Assembly: GCA_964012875.1 (NCBI GenBank)
Contig: CAXGUU010000015.1
Location: 1 to 22,825, forward strand
Reading direction: 5' to 3'
Source of the DNA: CAXGUU01 sp964012875
Lineage (GTDB): Bacteria; Pseudomonadota; Gammaproteobacteria; Ga0077536
DNA: 22,825 bases
The notes under the pieces were generated by a model. That model searched no databases. It was not told where the DNA came from and saw nothing but the letters and a program-made list of their open reading frames with translations. Below are positions 14,194-21,978 of this stretch, one piece after another. Position 1 is the stretch's first letter. Each line of letters begins with the position of its first letter. The position numbers and the translations under genes were made by a program.

Positions 14194-15228
14194 TCAATTT
14201 CGAATTGCCGGCATGATCTCCGAAATAAACAGTTCCAGTGATGCCATGCTGTCTTCGGGCCGAAGCGAGCCCCACGCAAAAGAACCGACAAAATAGTTGA
14301 TGCCGCTTTCAGTAACGAGTTGCTGGATTTGAGCACGCACTTTTTCCACCGAGCCCACCAGGACTGTTTCGGCAGCCAGGCAATTGTCCCAGTCGAAGAA
14401 GTCGTTGTAGCTGTTGTCGTCGTGCTGGTGCCAGAGCTTGGTGATCGATTGGTACCAATCGTTATAGGCAGGTCTGGCAATTTTCACGGCCGCTTCGTCC
14501 GTTTCCGCCAGAAAAATCTGGCGCATGGCGCCGAGTTTTGGCTCGGTGACGTGGGCATTGAGCCGCCCGTCGTCATATACGTGCGCAGCGGCGATCTCGT
14601 GATAGTGCGCCATCAAATGGGTCACCAGCGACGGCGGTCCCAGGCTCATGAAATGAAAGCCGTTGCGCGCCGCATATTCGGCGCCGGATTCACTGAAAGA
14701 GGGGTACCACAGCGGTGGGTAGGGTCGCTGCAGGGGCTTGATTTCCATCGGTACGTCGGCGAACTGAAAGTGCTCGCCGTTATGAGTGAGATTGGGTGTT
14801 GTCATAGCCTGGCGATAGATGTCCAGGGCTTCGTCGAAGACTTCGCGGCCGACGTCCGGATCACCGCCGAAGGCGCGTGCTTCATAGGGCGAGACGCCAC
14901 GGCTGACCCCGACTTCGACGCGTCCGCCGGAAAGGTGGTCCAGCATGCAGATTTCTTCCACCAGACGCAGCGGATGGTAGAGCGGCAAAAGGTAGGCCAT
15001 GGGGCTGAATCGGATTTTTGAGGTGCGTGAGGCGACGGCTGCGCAAAACACCGACGGTGAGGGCGCCATGGCCAGTGGCGTCGCGTGGTGTTCGGACAGG
15101 TGATAGCCGTAGAGCCCAGCTTGGTCCGCTCGCTCGACCAGCGCAAGGCGTGATTCATAGAGCGCTGCGACGGAACCTACGCCCCGATCCAACCAATCGA
15201 ACATGCCGAATTCCATTTGCGCTGCCAT
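14194..15228 (-). CDS. LLM class flavin-dependent oxidoreductase, alkanal-monooxygenase-like
   Basis: 344 residues, close to the size of bacterial luciferase alpha-like proteins. Visible features are FGMFDWLDR at the N-terminus, GLYGYHLSEHHATPLAMAPSP near 39-59, SKIRFSPMAYLLPLYHPLRLVEEICMLDHLSGGRVEVGVSRG near 70-111, and PPLWYPSFSESGAEYAARNGFHFMS near 172-196. These are the phosphate and flavin contacts of the superfamily TIM barrel. AAAGGAA precedes the ATG at a normal distance. It is convergent with the cyclase-TPR remnant, whose stop lies 13 bases away. It belongs to a different LLM subgroup from the NtaA-type pair and the two F420-like members, and probably uses reduced FMN. Substrate unknown. 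Confidence 0.9.
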   Translation of the reverse strand: MAAQMEFGMFDWLDRGVGSVAALYESRLALVERADQAGLYGYHLSEHHATPLAMAPSPSVFCAAVASRTSKIRFSPMAYLLPLYHPLRLVEEICMLDHLSGGRVEVGVSRGVSPYEARAFGGDPDVGREVFDEALDIYRQAMTTPNLTHNGEHFQFADVPMEIKPLQRPYPPLWYPSFSESGAEYAARNGFHFMSLGPPSLVTHLMAHYHEIAAAHVYDDGRLNAHVTEPKLGAMRQIFLAETDEAAVKIARPAYNDWYQSITKLWHQHDDNSYNDFFDWDNCLAAETVLVGSVEKVRAQIQQLVTESGINYFVGSFAWGSLRPEDSMASLELFISEIMPAIRN

Positions 15229-15338
15229 AGCTCGTTTCCTTTGTTTATCGTTACTATGTTCGGGCGACCGGGTTGCGTGTCGGCGCGCGGCGGAGGACCA
15301 GAAAATGAAGTCGGCTATAGTCTGGTCAACCTCAAAGA

Positions 15339-15572
15339 ATGTCTACCGTCGATAAAACACTGCAGCGTTCAACGCCAATGTCAGATTGCACTAAATTTAA
15401 GGCCGACATCGACCGAGATGCAGTTTCGCGTCTCGCCACGGCTACCAAGGCGGCGGAAAAATCCTTCAAGCTCGATGCGTTCTTAAAGTCCGCAATGAAA
15501 GGGCTTAGCCCTCTCGAATTCACCGGCCGAACGCCGCGCGTCGCCGACGCGGATTTTACGCTGGAGAAATAG
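15339..15572 (+). CDS. 77-residue ORF resembling the N-terminus of AlkD-like DNA alkylation repair proteins
   Basis: A short frame with ATG at 15339 (a second ATG at 15378). From residue 25 it reads IDRDAVSRLATATKAAEKSF, then LDAFLKSAMKGLSPLEFTGR and TPRVADA. This spacing resembles the first two helices of HEAT-like DNA alkylation repair proteins (COG4335/AlkD type), where a GL-x-x-LEL-x-x-R-x-R-H-I-A-D-A stretch follows. Those proteins have over 200 residues, so if the likeness is real this is a truncated remnant. It could also be an unrelated small protein. The start lacks a clear ribosome-binding site; TATAGT at 15316-15321 could be a -10 box. It sits in the 459-base gap between the divergent LLM gene and the aminotransferase gene; the remaining 15229-15338 and 15573-15688 hold nothing else I recognise. 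Confidence 0.4.
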   Translation: MSTVDKTLQRSTPMSDCTKFKADIDRDAVSRLATATKAAEKSFKLDAFLKSAMKGLSPLEFTGRTPRVADADFTLEK

Positions 15573-15688
15573 TGACCGCATGTCGGCGGCTCGGTGGCCG
15601 GCAGCAAGGCGCAAAATCCACCTTTTGCCGCCGCGCTGTAATGTCGGGATAATCGCGCGCTCAAGTTTTCTACCGAGCGGAGAATCCC

Positions 15689-16819
15689 ATGCCTGGCTTG
15701 CTGCCCGATGTCGACCCTGATGGCCTGCTTGAATACTCAGTGGTTTATACCGACCGCGCGATCAATCACATGTCGGGTCAGTTTCAGAGCGTGATGAACG
15801 ACATCTGGACGACGCTCAGAAGTGTCTACAATACTGACGCCGTCGTGGTTGTACCCGGCAGCGGCACCTTCGGCATGGAGGCGGTTGCGCGGCAGTTTGC
15901 GACCGGTCAGGACACTCTGGTCATCCGCAACGGTTTCTTCAGCTTTCGCTGGACCCAGATTCTGGAGATGGGTTCGATTCCGAAATCGTCAACCATACTC
16001 AAAGCACGACGAATATCAGGCGACCGCAAAGCACCCTTTGCACCGGTGCCCATAGAAGAGGCGGAGACCGCGGTCGCGGAGCATAAACCGCAGGTAGTGT
16101 TCGCGCCGCACGTGGAAACATCGAGTGGCATGATCCTGCCCGACGACTATGTTGCGCGCCTAGCAACCGCGACGCATGCGGTGGGCGGTCTTTTTGTCCT
16201 GGATTGCATTGCTTCCGGCACCATCTGGGTCGATATGAAGGCACTTGGCGTTGACATCCTGGTCAGCGCCCCGCAGAAGGGCTGGAGCGCTTCTCCCTGC
16301 AGCGCGCTGGTGATGCTGAACGATGCGGCGGTCGAGCGCATGCAGCAAACCACGAGCACAAGCTTCGCGTGTGATCTGCGCAAGTGGCACGACATCATGC
16401 AGGCCTACGTCGGTGGCGCCCACGCCTATCACGCGACCATGCCGACAGACGCGCTGACCCGCTTTCGCGACACCGTGTTCGAAACCCGTGACTACGGGTT
16501 CGACAAGGTCAAAGAGGAACAGTTTGAGCTCGGGCAACGTATTCGCGCCCTGCTGTCAGAGCGGGAGATCGCCAGTGTTGCCGCGCCCGGTTTCGAAGCA
16601 CCCGGCGTGGTGGTGAGCTATACCGATGATCCCGATATCAAGACCGGTAAGAAGTTCGCCGCGCTTGGGCTACAAATCGCGGCCGGCGTGCCGCTGCAGT
16701 GCGATGAAGGCGACGACTTTCAGAGTTTCCGCATTGGTCTGTTTGGACTGGACAAACTCCACCACATTGACCGCACGGTTGAATCGTTTAAACAGGCGTT
16801 GGACAAAATTTACGCTTAG
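15689..16819 (+). CDS. Class V PLP-dependent aminotransferase (alanine/serine-glyoxylate type)
   Basis: 376 residues, the usual length of alanine-glyoxylate and serine-glyoxylate aminotransferases of fold type I. The glycine-rich VVVPGSGTFGMEA at 53-65 contacts the cofactor phosphate, HVETSSGMILP at 141-151 is the typical substrate/PLP region, Asp172 in FVLDCIAS pairs with the pyridine nitrogen, and Lys197 in VSAPQKGWSASP is the Schiff-base lysine. The start is preceded by GAGCGGAG. The family moves amino groups between alanine or serine and glyoxylate or pyruvate, and some relatives release ammonia or sulfur. The residues before and after the lysine differ from classical AGT (which has S-x-Q-K), so the amino donor cannot be fixed. 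It is convergent with an LLM gene and could handle an amino-acid or glyoxylate product of the nearby pathway. Confidence 0.9.
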   Translation: MPGLLPDVDPDGLLEYSVVYTDRAINHMSGQFQSVMNDIWTTLRSVYNTDAVVVVPGSGTFGMEAVARQFATGQDTLVIRNGFFSFRWTQILEMGSIPKSSTILKARRISGDRKAPFAPVPIEEAETAVAEHKPQVVFAPHVETSSGMILPDDYVARLATATHAVGGLFVLDCIASGTIWVDMKALGVDILVSAPQKGWSASPCSALVMLNDAAVERMQQTTSTSFACDLRKWHDIMQAYVGGAHAYHATMPTDALTRFRDTVFETRDYGFDKVKEEQFELGQRIRALLSEREIASVAAPGFEAPGVVVSYTDDPDIKTGKKFAALGLQIAAGVPLQCDEGDDFQSFRIGLFGLDKLHHIDRTVESFKQALDKIYA

Positions 16820-16825
16820 TTGGGA

Positions 16826-16844
16826 TAGGGGGGCAGACCGCCTA
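16826..16844. terminator. Hairpin shared by convergent aminotransferase and LLM genes
   Basis: TAGGgGG (16826-16832) and CCgCCTA (16838-16844) pair with one mismatch around a 5-base loop. The element fills the 22-base gap between the two stop codons and includes the stop of the minus-strand gene. There is no T-run, so termination would have to be assisted or inefficient. Confidence 0.3.
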
Positions 16845-17696
16845 CTTGAGATCGTGGATGATCCTGGCGTAATCGTCGAGGCAGCGCAGCACGCTGTCGG
16901 TATCTTCGGTCGGTAGTCTCGGGATCGCACGGGTCACGCCTTCGATTTGCGCGAAGCGCTTGAGGTCATCGACTGGTGTTTCGAAGATATCGAAGATCGA
17001 GATCGGAAAGTTCGACGGATCGCGCCCTAATTCTCGGAGCTTCGCGTGCATGTCGGCAATGTCGCCGGGTAGATCGTCATGCAATGAGCCGACCGGGATC
17101 CAGCCATCGGCGTGTTTGGCGGCCCGCCTGCGGCCGTGCTCTGAAGCGAGTGTGCCGAGGATGATCGGGGGATGGGGCTTGCGGTGCGGTTTTGGATAGG
17201 ACCAGACCTTGTCGAAGCTCACGTACTTGCCGTCGTAACTGGATGTCTCCTCCGTCCATAGTGCGCGCATGGCTTCCAGGTAATCAAGGCAGACCTTCCA
17301 GCGCTCCTCATACATGACCCCATGATTTTCCATTTCATCCTGGTTCCAGCCCGCCCCGATACCCAGATGAAACCGGCCTTCGGCCAGTTGGTCGACAGTG
17401 GCGATTGTCTTGGCAAGCGCAATGGGATCGTGTTGCGCGATCAGGCTGACGCCCGTTCCAATCTGTATTTGTTCCGTTACGGCGGCCGCCGCAGCGGCGC
17501 TGACGAAAGGATCGGACATGTGAATGTACTCTTTCGGCAGTTCGCCACCGGCCGGCCACTCGGTTTTGCGCGACGACGGGATGTGCGTGTGCTCAGGAAA
17601 CCACACCGATTCGAAACCACGCTCCTCGGCCGCCTTGGCCAGCACGTCAGCGCGAATCGAATATTCGGTGTTAAAACTAAAGACTCCAAGTTCCAT
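16842..17696 (-). CDS. LLM class oxidoreductase, F420-dependent-like (TIGR03619-type)
   Basis: 284 residues from the ATG at 17696, chosen because GGGAGG lies 7 bases upstream and the next residues (MELGVFSFNTEYS) fit the family start; an in-frame ATG at 17744 adds 16 residues without support. Diagnostic segments are GFESVWFPEHTHIPSS near 26-42, IQIGTGVSLIAQHDPIALAKTIATVDQLAEGRFHLGIGAGWNQDEMENHG near 77-126, and PPIILGTLASEHGRRRAAKHADGWIP near 177-202. These match the short F420-type LLM group, common in actinobacteria and also found in proteobacteria. The cofactor could be F420 or FMN. It is divergent from the MATE gene (118 bases) and convergent with the aminotransferase gene. The N-terminal PEH and the GAGWN loop are intact, so it should be active. 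Confidence 0.9.
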   Translation of the reverse strand: MELGVFSFNTEYSIRADVLAKAAEERGFESVWFPEHTHIPSSRKTEWPAGGELPKEYIHMSDPFVSAAAAAAVTEQIQIGTGVSLIAQHDPIALAKTIATVDQLAEGRFHLGIGAGWNQDEMENHGVMYEERWKVCLDYLEAMRALWTEETSSYDGKYVSFDKVWSYPKPHRKPHPPIILGTLASEHGRRRAAKHADGWIPVGSLHDDLPGDIADMHAKLRELGRDPSNFPISIFDIFETPVDDLKRFAQIEGVTRAIPRLPTEDTDSVLRCLDDYARIIHDLK

Positions 17697-17814
17697 TAAT
17701 TTCCTCCCGTCGTTGTGTCGGCTAAGCAGCTTTCGTCCGCTCATTTTACCCGCGGCATGCTACTGAAGTGCAGCCGCACGTGGTTCAATGCGCGTGCCCT
17801 AATGAGTCTGCCCC

Positions 17815-19209
17815 ATGTCCATGTTCAACCTCGCAAACCGGCGCCGCGCAGCGAATATGCTGTGCCTTGCCGGCCCCATTATCCTGACCCGGGCGGGCTG
17901 GATGTTCATGAGCTTCGTCGACGTCTTTATGGTTGGGCGTCACAGCACGACCGAACTCGCGTACATGTCGTTGGCATCGAGCCTGATTTCGGTCGCTTAC
18001 GTGGCCATGATGGGGATGATGCTCGGCACGCTTGTGATCACGTCCAACCTTTTCGGCCAGCGGAGTTACTCGCAGCTTGGTGCAGTGTGGCGGCGTTCGC
18101 TACCGTATGCATTCGCGCTCGGGGTGGCGGTGCTGCTGATGACGTTTTTTGCCGAACCCCTCCTCATCGCGACGGGGCAGGACGCCGCGCTCGCGCGCGA
18201 GTCGGCGCGCGTGATCCAGATTTACGGCTACGGTATGCCTTTGGGCGGTCTGGTATATGTCACCAGCCAGTACTTCCTTGAAGGCATCAAACGTCCACTG
18301 CCGGCAATGGTCTTAATGCTGGTCGCCAATGTCATCAACCTCGGTCTCAATTGGGTGCTGGTTTATGGTCATTTTGGATTTGATGCCATGGGGGCGGCGG
18401 GTTCGGCCTGGGCCACGACCATCATTCGCATGCTCCTGACAGCGGGTATCGTGTTCTACATCTGGCACATGCCGGGTGCGCGCCTGATGGGTGTGCGTAA
18501 GCCCTACACCGGTGGCTTTGCAGCCTGGTCCGAGCAGCGCCGATTGGGTTATGCCGCCGGCGTTAGCTTTGGCATTGAGCACGTGTCATTCGTCATGCTG
18601 TTTATCTTCGCGGGCCTGCTGAGCACGCTTGACCTGGCCGCGGTGACGATTGTGTTCAACACCTTTGCGCTGTTTTTTATGGTTTCGGCCGGCCTAGCCA
18701 GCGCCACCGCGGTACAGGTCGGCATCGCTTGGGGGCGGTGCGATGCTGGCGAGATCAAGGCGGCCGGCTGGACTGGTATCGTTCTTATGGTCTTCATCCT
18801 GTTTATCCCGACCCTGCTCATGATCTTCTCACCGGCCATGCTTGCCAGGATTTACACCGGAGACGAAGCGTTGGTTCGCCTTGCCGTCCCTCTCTACGTT
18901 CTCGGCGGCTTCAGCCTGTTGCTCGATACCGCGCAGACCCTGTGGTCGAATGCACTGCGCGGTCGGCACGACAAGTGGTTCCCCACCGCCTCGCATTTTG
19001 TGTCTTACGTCGTGCTGATGGTGCCGCTGGCCTGGTACCTGGCTTTCCCGCTCGGCCATGGCAGCGCCGGTCTGTTCGAATCACTCATCGCGGCGAGCAT
19101 TTTGTCGGTGACCGTATTGACGGGACGCTTTGTACTCCTGTCCCGCCGCGATCATGCCGCTGGGCTGCGGCCGGCGATTGAGCCCCTGCGCGAAAGGCTG
19201 CTCAAATAA
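17815..19209 (+). CDS. MATE family efflux transporter
   Basis: 464 residues with about twelve membrane segments, the size and layout of NorM-like multidrug and toxic compound extrusion proteins. The first helix region reads GPIILTRAGWMFMSFVDVFMVGRHS near 21-45, the typical MATE start with an Asp in helix 1. Later stretches such as PAMVLMLVANVINLGLNWVLVYG near 163-185, followed by GAAGSAWAT, are strongly family-like. MATE exporters use sodium or proton gradients to expel cationic drugs, dyes or metabolites. There is no good ribosome-binding site before the ATG at 17815; an ATG two codons later is an alternative. It is followed after 98 bases by an alpha/beta hydrolase gene. It could export a toxic pathway intermediate, but nothing links it to the cluster beyond position. 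Confidence 0.92.
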   Translation: MSMFNLANRRRAANMLCLAGPIILTRAGWMFMSFVDVFMVGRHSTTELAYMSLASSLISVAYVAMMGMMLGTLVITSNLFGQRSYSQLGAVWRRSLPYAFALGVAVLLMTFFAEPLLIATGQDAALARESARVIQIYGYGMPLGGLVYVTSQYFLEGIKRPLPAMVLMLVANVINLGLNWVLVYGHFGFDAMGAAGSAWATTIIRMLLTAGIVFYIWHMPGARLMGVRKPYTGGFAAWSEQRRLGYAAGVSFGIEHVSFVMLFIFAGLLSTLDLAAVTIVFNTFALFFMVSAGLASATAVQVGIAWGRCDAGEIKAAGWTGIVLMVFILFIPTLLMIFSPAMLARIYTGDEALVRLAVPLYVLGGFSLLLDTAQTLWSNALRGRHDKWFPTASHFVSYVVLMVPLAWYLAFPLGHGSAGLFESLIAASILSVTVLTGRFVLLSRRDHAAGLRPAIEPLRERLLK

Positions 19210-19307
19210 GCGCTGCGGAAGGCGGCTGACCTAAGCCTGGCGAATCGCGTGGTCGCACTGCGCTGTCCTGATAGACTGCGCACGAAAGACTGCTCGGGGA
19301 GAAGCGC

Positions 19308-20165
19308 ATGAACAGACGCGATCTGGTATTCGAATCAGAGGGCATTGCCCTCGCGGGATGGATCGCCCTGCCGGCGACGCCGGCGCCACATCCGCTGGTG
19401 ATCATCGCGCATGGTCTGTCGGGTATCATCGATCTCGACCTCGCCGAATACGCCGAACACTTTGTTGCCGGTGGGTTCGCCTGCCTGGCTTATGATCATC
19501 GGAATTGGGGTCGCAGTGCGGGCTGGCCACGCTCCGAGACCGATCCGTGGCGCCAGGTTGCAGACATGCGCGAAGCCATTTCTTTTGCGCGCACCCTGCC
19601 CGAAGTCGACGCCGAGCGCATCGGCATCTGGGGTACGAGCTATGCCGGCGGCCACGTACTGACGGTCGGTGGCCTCGATGACCGGGTTAAATGCGTCGTT
19701 TCCCAGGTGCCATTGACGAGTGGTTCGCGAACCTTTGAGGCCTGGGTGCCGGCAGACAAGCGTGCGGGTTTCCTTGAACGCCTCAGCAAAGATCGTGACG
19801 CGCGCCGGCGTGGCGAACTGCCTATGAAAACTGAGGCCGCGAACGAGGGTTCCGAAACCGCAGACTGGATGACGCGCAAGGACGTCAACGGAGTCTACGT
19901 GAACGAGATTACCCTCAGAACCTTCGACCTGCTGCGGACCTATGAGCCGATGTCCTTCGTACCGCGGATTTCGCCGACGCCATTGATGATGATCATTGCT
20001 AGCGACGACACCACCACGCCGACTTCGTGGCAACATGAAACGTTCGATTCAGCCGGCGATCCGCGAAAGCTGGTCGAGATTAAATGCAGACATTATGACG
20101 TTTACATGGACAAGCTCGACGAGGCCGCGCAGGCCGCTCTTGGGTGGTACCAGGAACATTTGTAA
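19308..20165 (+). CDS. Alpha/beta hydrolase (dienelactone hydrolase/acetyl xylan esterase-like)
   Basis: 285 residues of the serine-hydrolase fold. The oxyanion region is VIIAHGLSG at 31-39, the nucleophile elbow is GTSYAGG with Ser111, the acid is Asp233 or Asp234 in IASDDTTTP, and the base is His262 in CRHYDVY. No signal peptide or membrane segment is present, so it acts in the cytoplasm. GGGGAGAAG precedes the ATG at a normal distance. It sits 98 bases after the MATE gene and 58 bases before the glutamate dehydrogenase gene, both in the same direction. Such proteins hydrolyse ester, lactone or carbon-carbon bonds, and the substrate here is unknown. The cap region between about 135 and 205 is charged and may define a polar substrate site. 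Confidence 0.9.
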   Translation: MNRRDLVFESEGIALAGWIALPATPAPHPLVIIAHGLSGIIDLDLAEYAEHFVAGGFACLAYDHRNWGRSAGWPRSETDPWRQVADMREAISFARTLPEVDAERIGIWGTSYAGGHVLTVGGLDDRVKCVVSQVPLTSGSRTFEAWVPADKRAGFLERLSKDRDARRRGELPMKTEAANEGSETADWMTRKDVNGVYVNEITLRTFDLLRTYEPMSFVPRISPTPLMMIIASDDTTTPTSWQHETFDSAGDPRKLVEIKCRHYDVYMDKLDEAAQAALGWYQEHL

Positions 20166-20223
20166 AGCGAAATAATCGCGTCGCGGGCCGGCGCGGTATT
20201 CAGCGTGAAGGAGGAACGTAGCA

Positions 20224-21582
20224 GTGGCTGTTTCTGATCATGTCGATCTAAATCAATTCATCGAAGGTGTCAAAAAGCGTAACCCCGGCCAGGCGGAGTT
20301 TGTCCAGGCCGTGCAGGAAGTCGCGCAGGATGTATTCGATTTCATCCGGGATAAAGAGGCGTATCACGAATACCAGATCCTGCGCCGTATTGCCGAGCCC
20401 GATCGCGTGGTCAGTTTTCGCGTGTGCTGGGAAGATGACAACAACAACATTCGAGTACAGCGCGGCTGGCGGGTGCAGAACAATAATGCGATTGGCCCGT
20501 ATAAAGGCGGTATCCGATTTCATCCAAGTGTGACCGAATCGGTGTTGAAGTTTCTGGCCTTTGAACAGACCTTCAAAAACAGTCTCACCGGTTTGCCCAT
20601 GGGCGGCGGCAAGGGCGGGGCGAATTTCAATCCACGTGGAAAATCCGATCACGAAGTCATGCGCTTCTGTCAGTCGTTCATGACTGAGCTCTATCGACAT
20701 GTCGGCAACGATGTCGATGTACCTGCCGGCGATATCGGTGTCGGCGCGCGTGAAATCGGATACATGTTCGGTCAGTACAAACGCATCACCAATGAATTCA
20801 CCGGCGTGTTGACCGGAAAAGGTCTCGAATTCGGTGGCAGCCTGATTCGCACCGAAGCGACCGGTTACGGCGCGGTCTATTTTCTCTACGAAATGCTGAA
20901 GCACCGGGGCGACAGCCTTGAGGGCAAGACCATAGTGGTTTCGGGTTCCGGCAACGTTGCCACGCATGCTGTGGAGAAGGTGCTGCACCTGGGCGGGAAG
21001 CCGGTCACGTTGTCAGATTCGGGTGGATTTATTCACGACCCGGATGGCATTAATGAAGAGAAGCTCGCCTGGGTAAAAGCGTTGAAAACGCATCAGCGCG
21101 GCCGCATCTCCGAGTACGTCAATGAGTTCAAGGGCGCGACCTACCATGAGGGCGAGCGGCCCTGGTCGGTGCCCTGCGACGCCGCCCTGCCCTGCGCGAC
21201 GCAGAATGAGTTGCTGGGAGATGATGCAAGAACGCTGTTGAGAAACGGCTGTCAGGCGGTCTCCGAAGGCGCCAACATGCCGACCGATCTGGAGGGTGTG
21301 CACCTGTTCAAGCAAGCGCAGATCCTCTACGGCCCGGGTAAAGCCGCCAATGCCGGCGGCGTGGCGGTCTCGGGCCTCGAGATGAGTCAGAACTCAGCCC
21401 GTATCTCCTGGAAAGAAGAAGAGCTGCAACAACTGCTGCGCGACATCATGATCGGCATTCACGACAAATGCGTCGAATATGGTGGTGTTGCCGGTGCCGG
21501 CCATATCGATTATGTCAAAGGCGCGAATATCGCGGGATTCGTCAAAGTGGCGGACGCGATGCTCGCTTACGGGGTGGTGTAA
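20224..21582 (+). CDS. gdhA: NADP-type glutamate dehydrogenase
   Basis: 452 residues, the length of the hexameric NADP-specific GdhA of proteobacteria. It interconverts 2-oxoglutarate plus ammonia and glutamate in the cytoplasm. The active site is complete: the substrate-binding GPYKGGIRFHPSV with Lys94, PMGGGKGGANF with catalytic Lys130, and VPAGDIGVGAREIGYM with Asp170. The Rossmann motif is VVSGSGNVATHA at 238-249, and the second strand ends in LSDSGG, which suits NADP rather than NAD. The C-terminal PGKAANAGGVAVSGLEMSQNS is the family signature. Translation starts at GTG, supported by AAGGAGG at 20208-20214, nine bases away. It is the only core nitrogen-metabolism gene in the window, next to a 5-oxoprolinase-type gene that would also yield glutamate. 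A strong hairpin lies 65 bases downstream. Confidence 0.97.
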   Translation: MAVSDHVDLNQFIEGVKKRNPGQAEFVQAVQEVAQDVFDFIRDKEAYHEYQILRRIAEPDRVVSFRVCWEDDNNNIRVQRGWRVQNNNAIGPYKGGIRFHPSVTESVLKFLAFEQTFKNSLTGLPMGGGKGGANFNPRGKSDHEVMRFCQSFMTELYRHVGNDVDVPAGDIGVGAREIGYMFGQYKRITNEFTGVLTGKGLEFGGSLIRTEATGYGAVYFLYEMLKHRGDSLEGKTIVVSGSGNVATHAVEKVLHLGGKPVTLSDSGGFIHDPDGINEEKLAWVKALKTHQRGRISEYVNEFKGATYHEGERPWSVPCDAALPCATQNELLGDDARTLLRNGCQAVSEGANMPTDLEGVHLFKQAQILYGPGKAANAGGVAVSGLEMSQNSARISWKEEELQQLLRDIMIGIHDKCVEYGGVAGAGHIDYVKGANIAGFVKVADAMLAYGVV

Positions 21583-21978
21583 CGAGCGGCGCAGCAACGT
21601 TGCGGGCGGCCGGCACGTCGTAATGCGCGGAAGACTATGTCGGCTCTGTCGGCCAGCCCGCTCTGGCCGACGCGCGTGGGCAATATCCGGTACGGCTAAT
21701 TCGCTGTTGAGGTCAGCCGCATTCATCAGTTCGTTAGCGCGTGGCATCTGAAATGGTGATCGTAACGCGTCGCCCTCTGGTTCCAGCCGTCTGCTTCGAA
21801 GGAATGAAAGTCATCGAGTTACTTATTCGTGTTTCGAGACCTTATGATTGGGATCTCGTCGGATTCGGCGAATCTGGTGTCCCCGTATTAGATTTCTGCG
21901 TGCCAGGTTCATGCACTGGCCGTGGGCATGCGACGTTTATGCGGCATTGGTGTAAAGACGGCTTCTAAACGATATTTC
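21583..21978. other. 396-base gap without a recognised gene
   Basis: The region between gdhA and the 5-oxoprolinase-type gene holds a short palindrome GCAACGTTGC (21594-21603), the 9-bp hairpin at 21648-21671, and a 75-codon GTG-initiated frame at 21741-21968 with no recognisable features. It must contain the promoter of the downstream gene, but I could not identify -35 and -10 boxes with confidence. Confidence 0.5.
21648..21671. terminator. Strong 9-bp hairpin downstream of gdhA
   Basis: GTCGGCCAG (21648-21656) and CTGGCCGAC (21663-21671) are perfectly complementary around a six-base loop (CCCGCT). It starts 65 bases after the gdhA stop. No T-run follows, so it is more likely an RNA-stabilising 3' structure or Rho-linked end than a classical terminator. 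Confidence 0.45.

Noticed and set aside
14320..15021. 233-codon plus-strand frame opposite an LLM gene
   Set aside because: Long, but exactly antisense to the conserved LLM barrel; its valine-rich composition is a mirror of the real gene's codons.
17715..18281. 188-codon plus-strand frame overlapping the start of the MATE gene
   Set aside because: It is a +1-frame shadow of the transporter, with arginine/alanine-rich nonsense composition.
19335..20036. 233-codon minus-strand frame opposite the alpha/beta hydrolase
   Set aside because: The plus strand has a complete catalytic triad and a ribosome-binding site; the minus frame has neither.
20248..20988. 246-codon minus-strand frame opposite gdhA
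   Set aside because: Antisense to the most conserved part of glutamate dehydrogenase, so it is a coding shadow.
21594..21603. GCAACGTTGC palindrome after the gdhA stop
   Set aside because: Ten bases of symmetry are expected by chance in a window of this size, and the position downstream of a gene gives no regulatory support.
21741..21968. 75-codon GTG-initiated frame before the 5-oxoprolinase-type gene
   Set aside because: No ribosome-binding site, no recognisable domain, and an overlapping minus-strand frame of similar quality; more likely promoter-bearing non-coding DNA.
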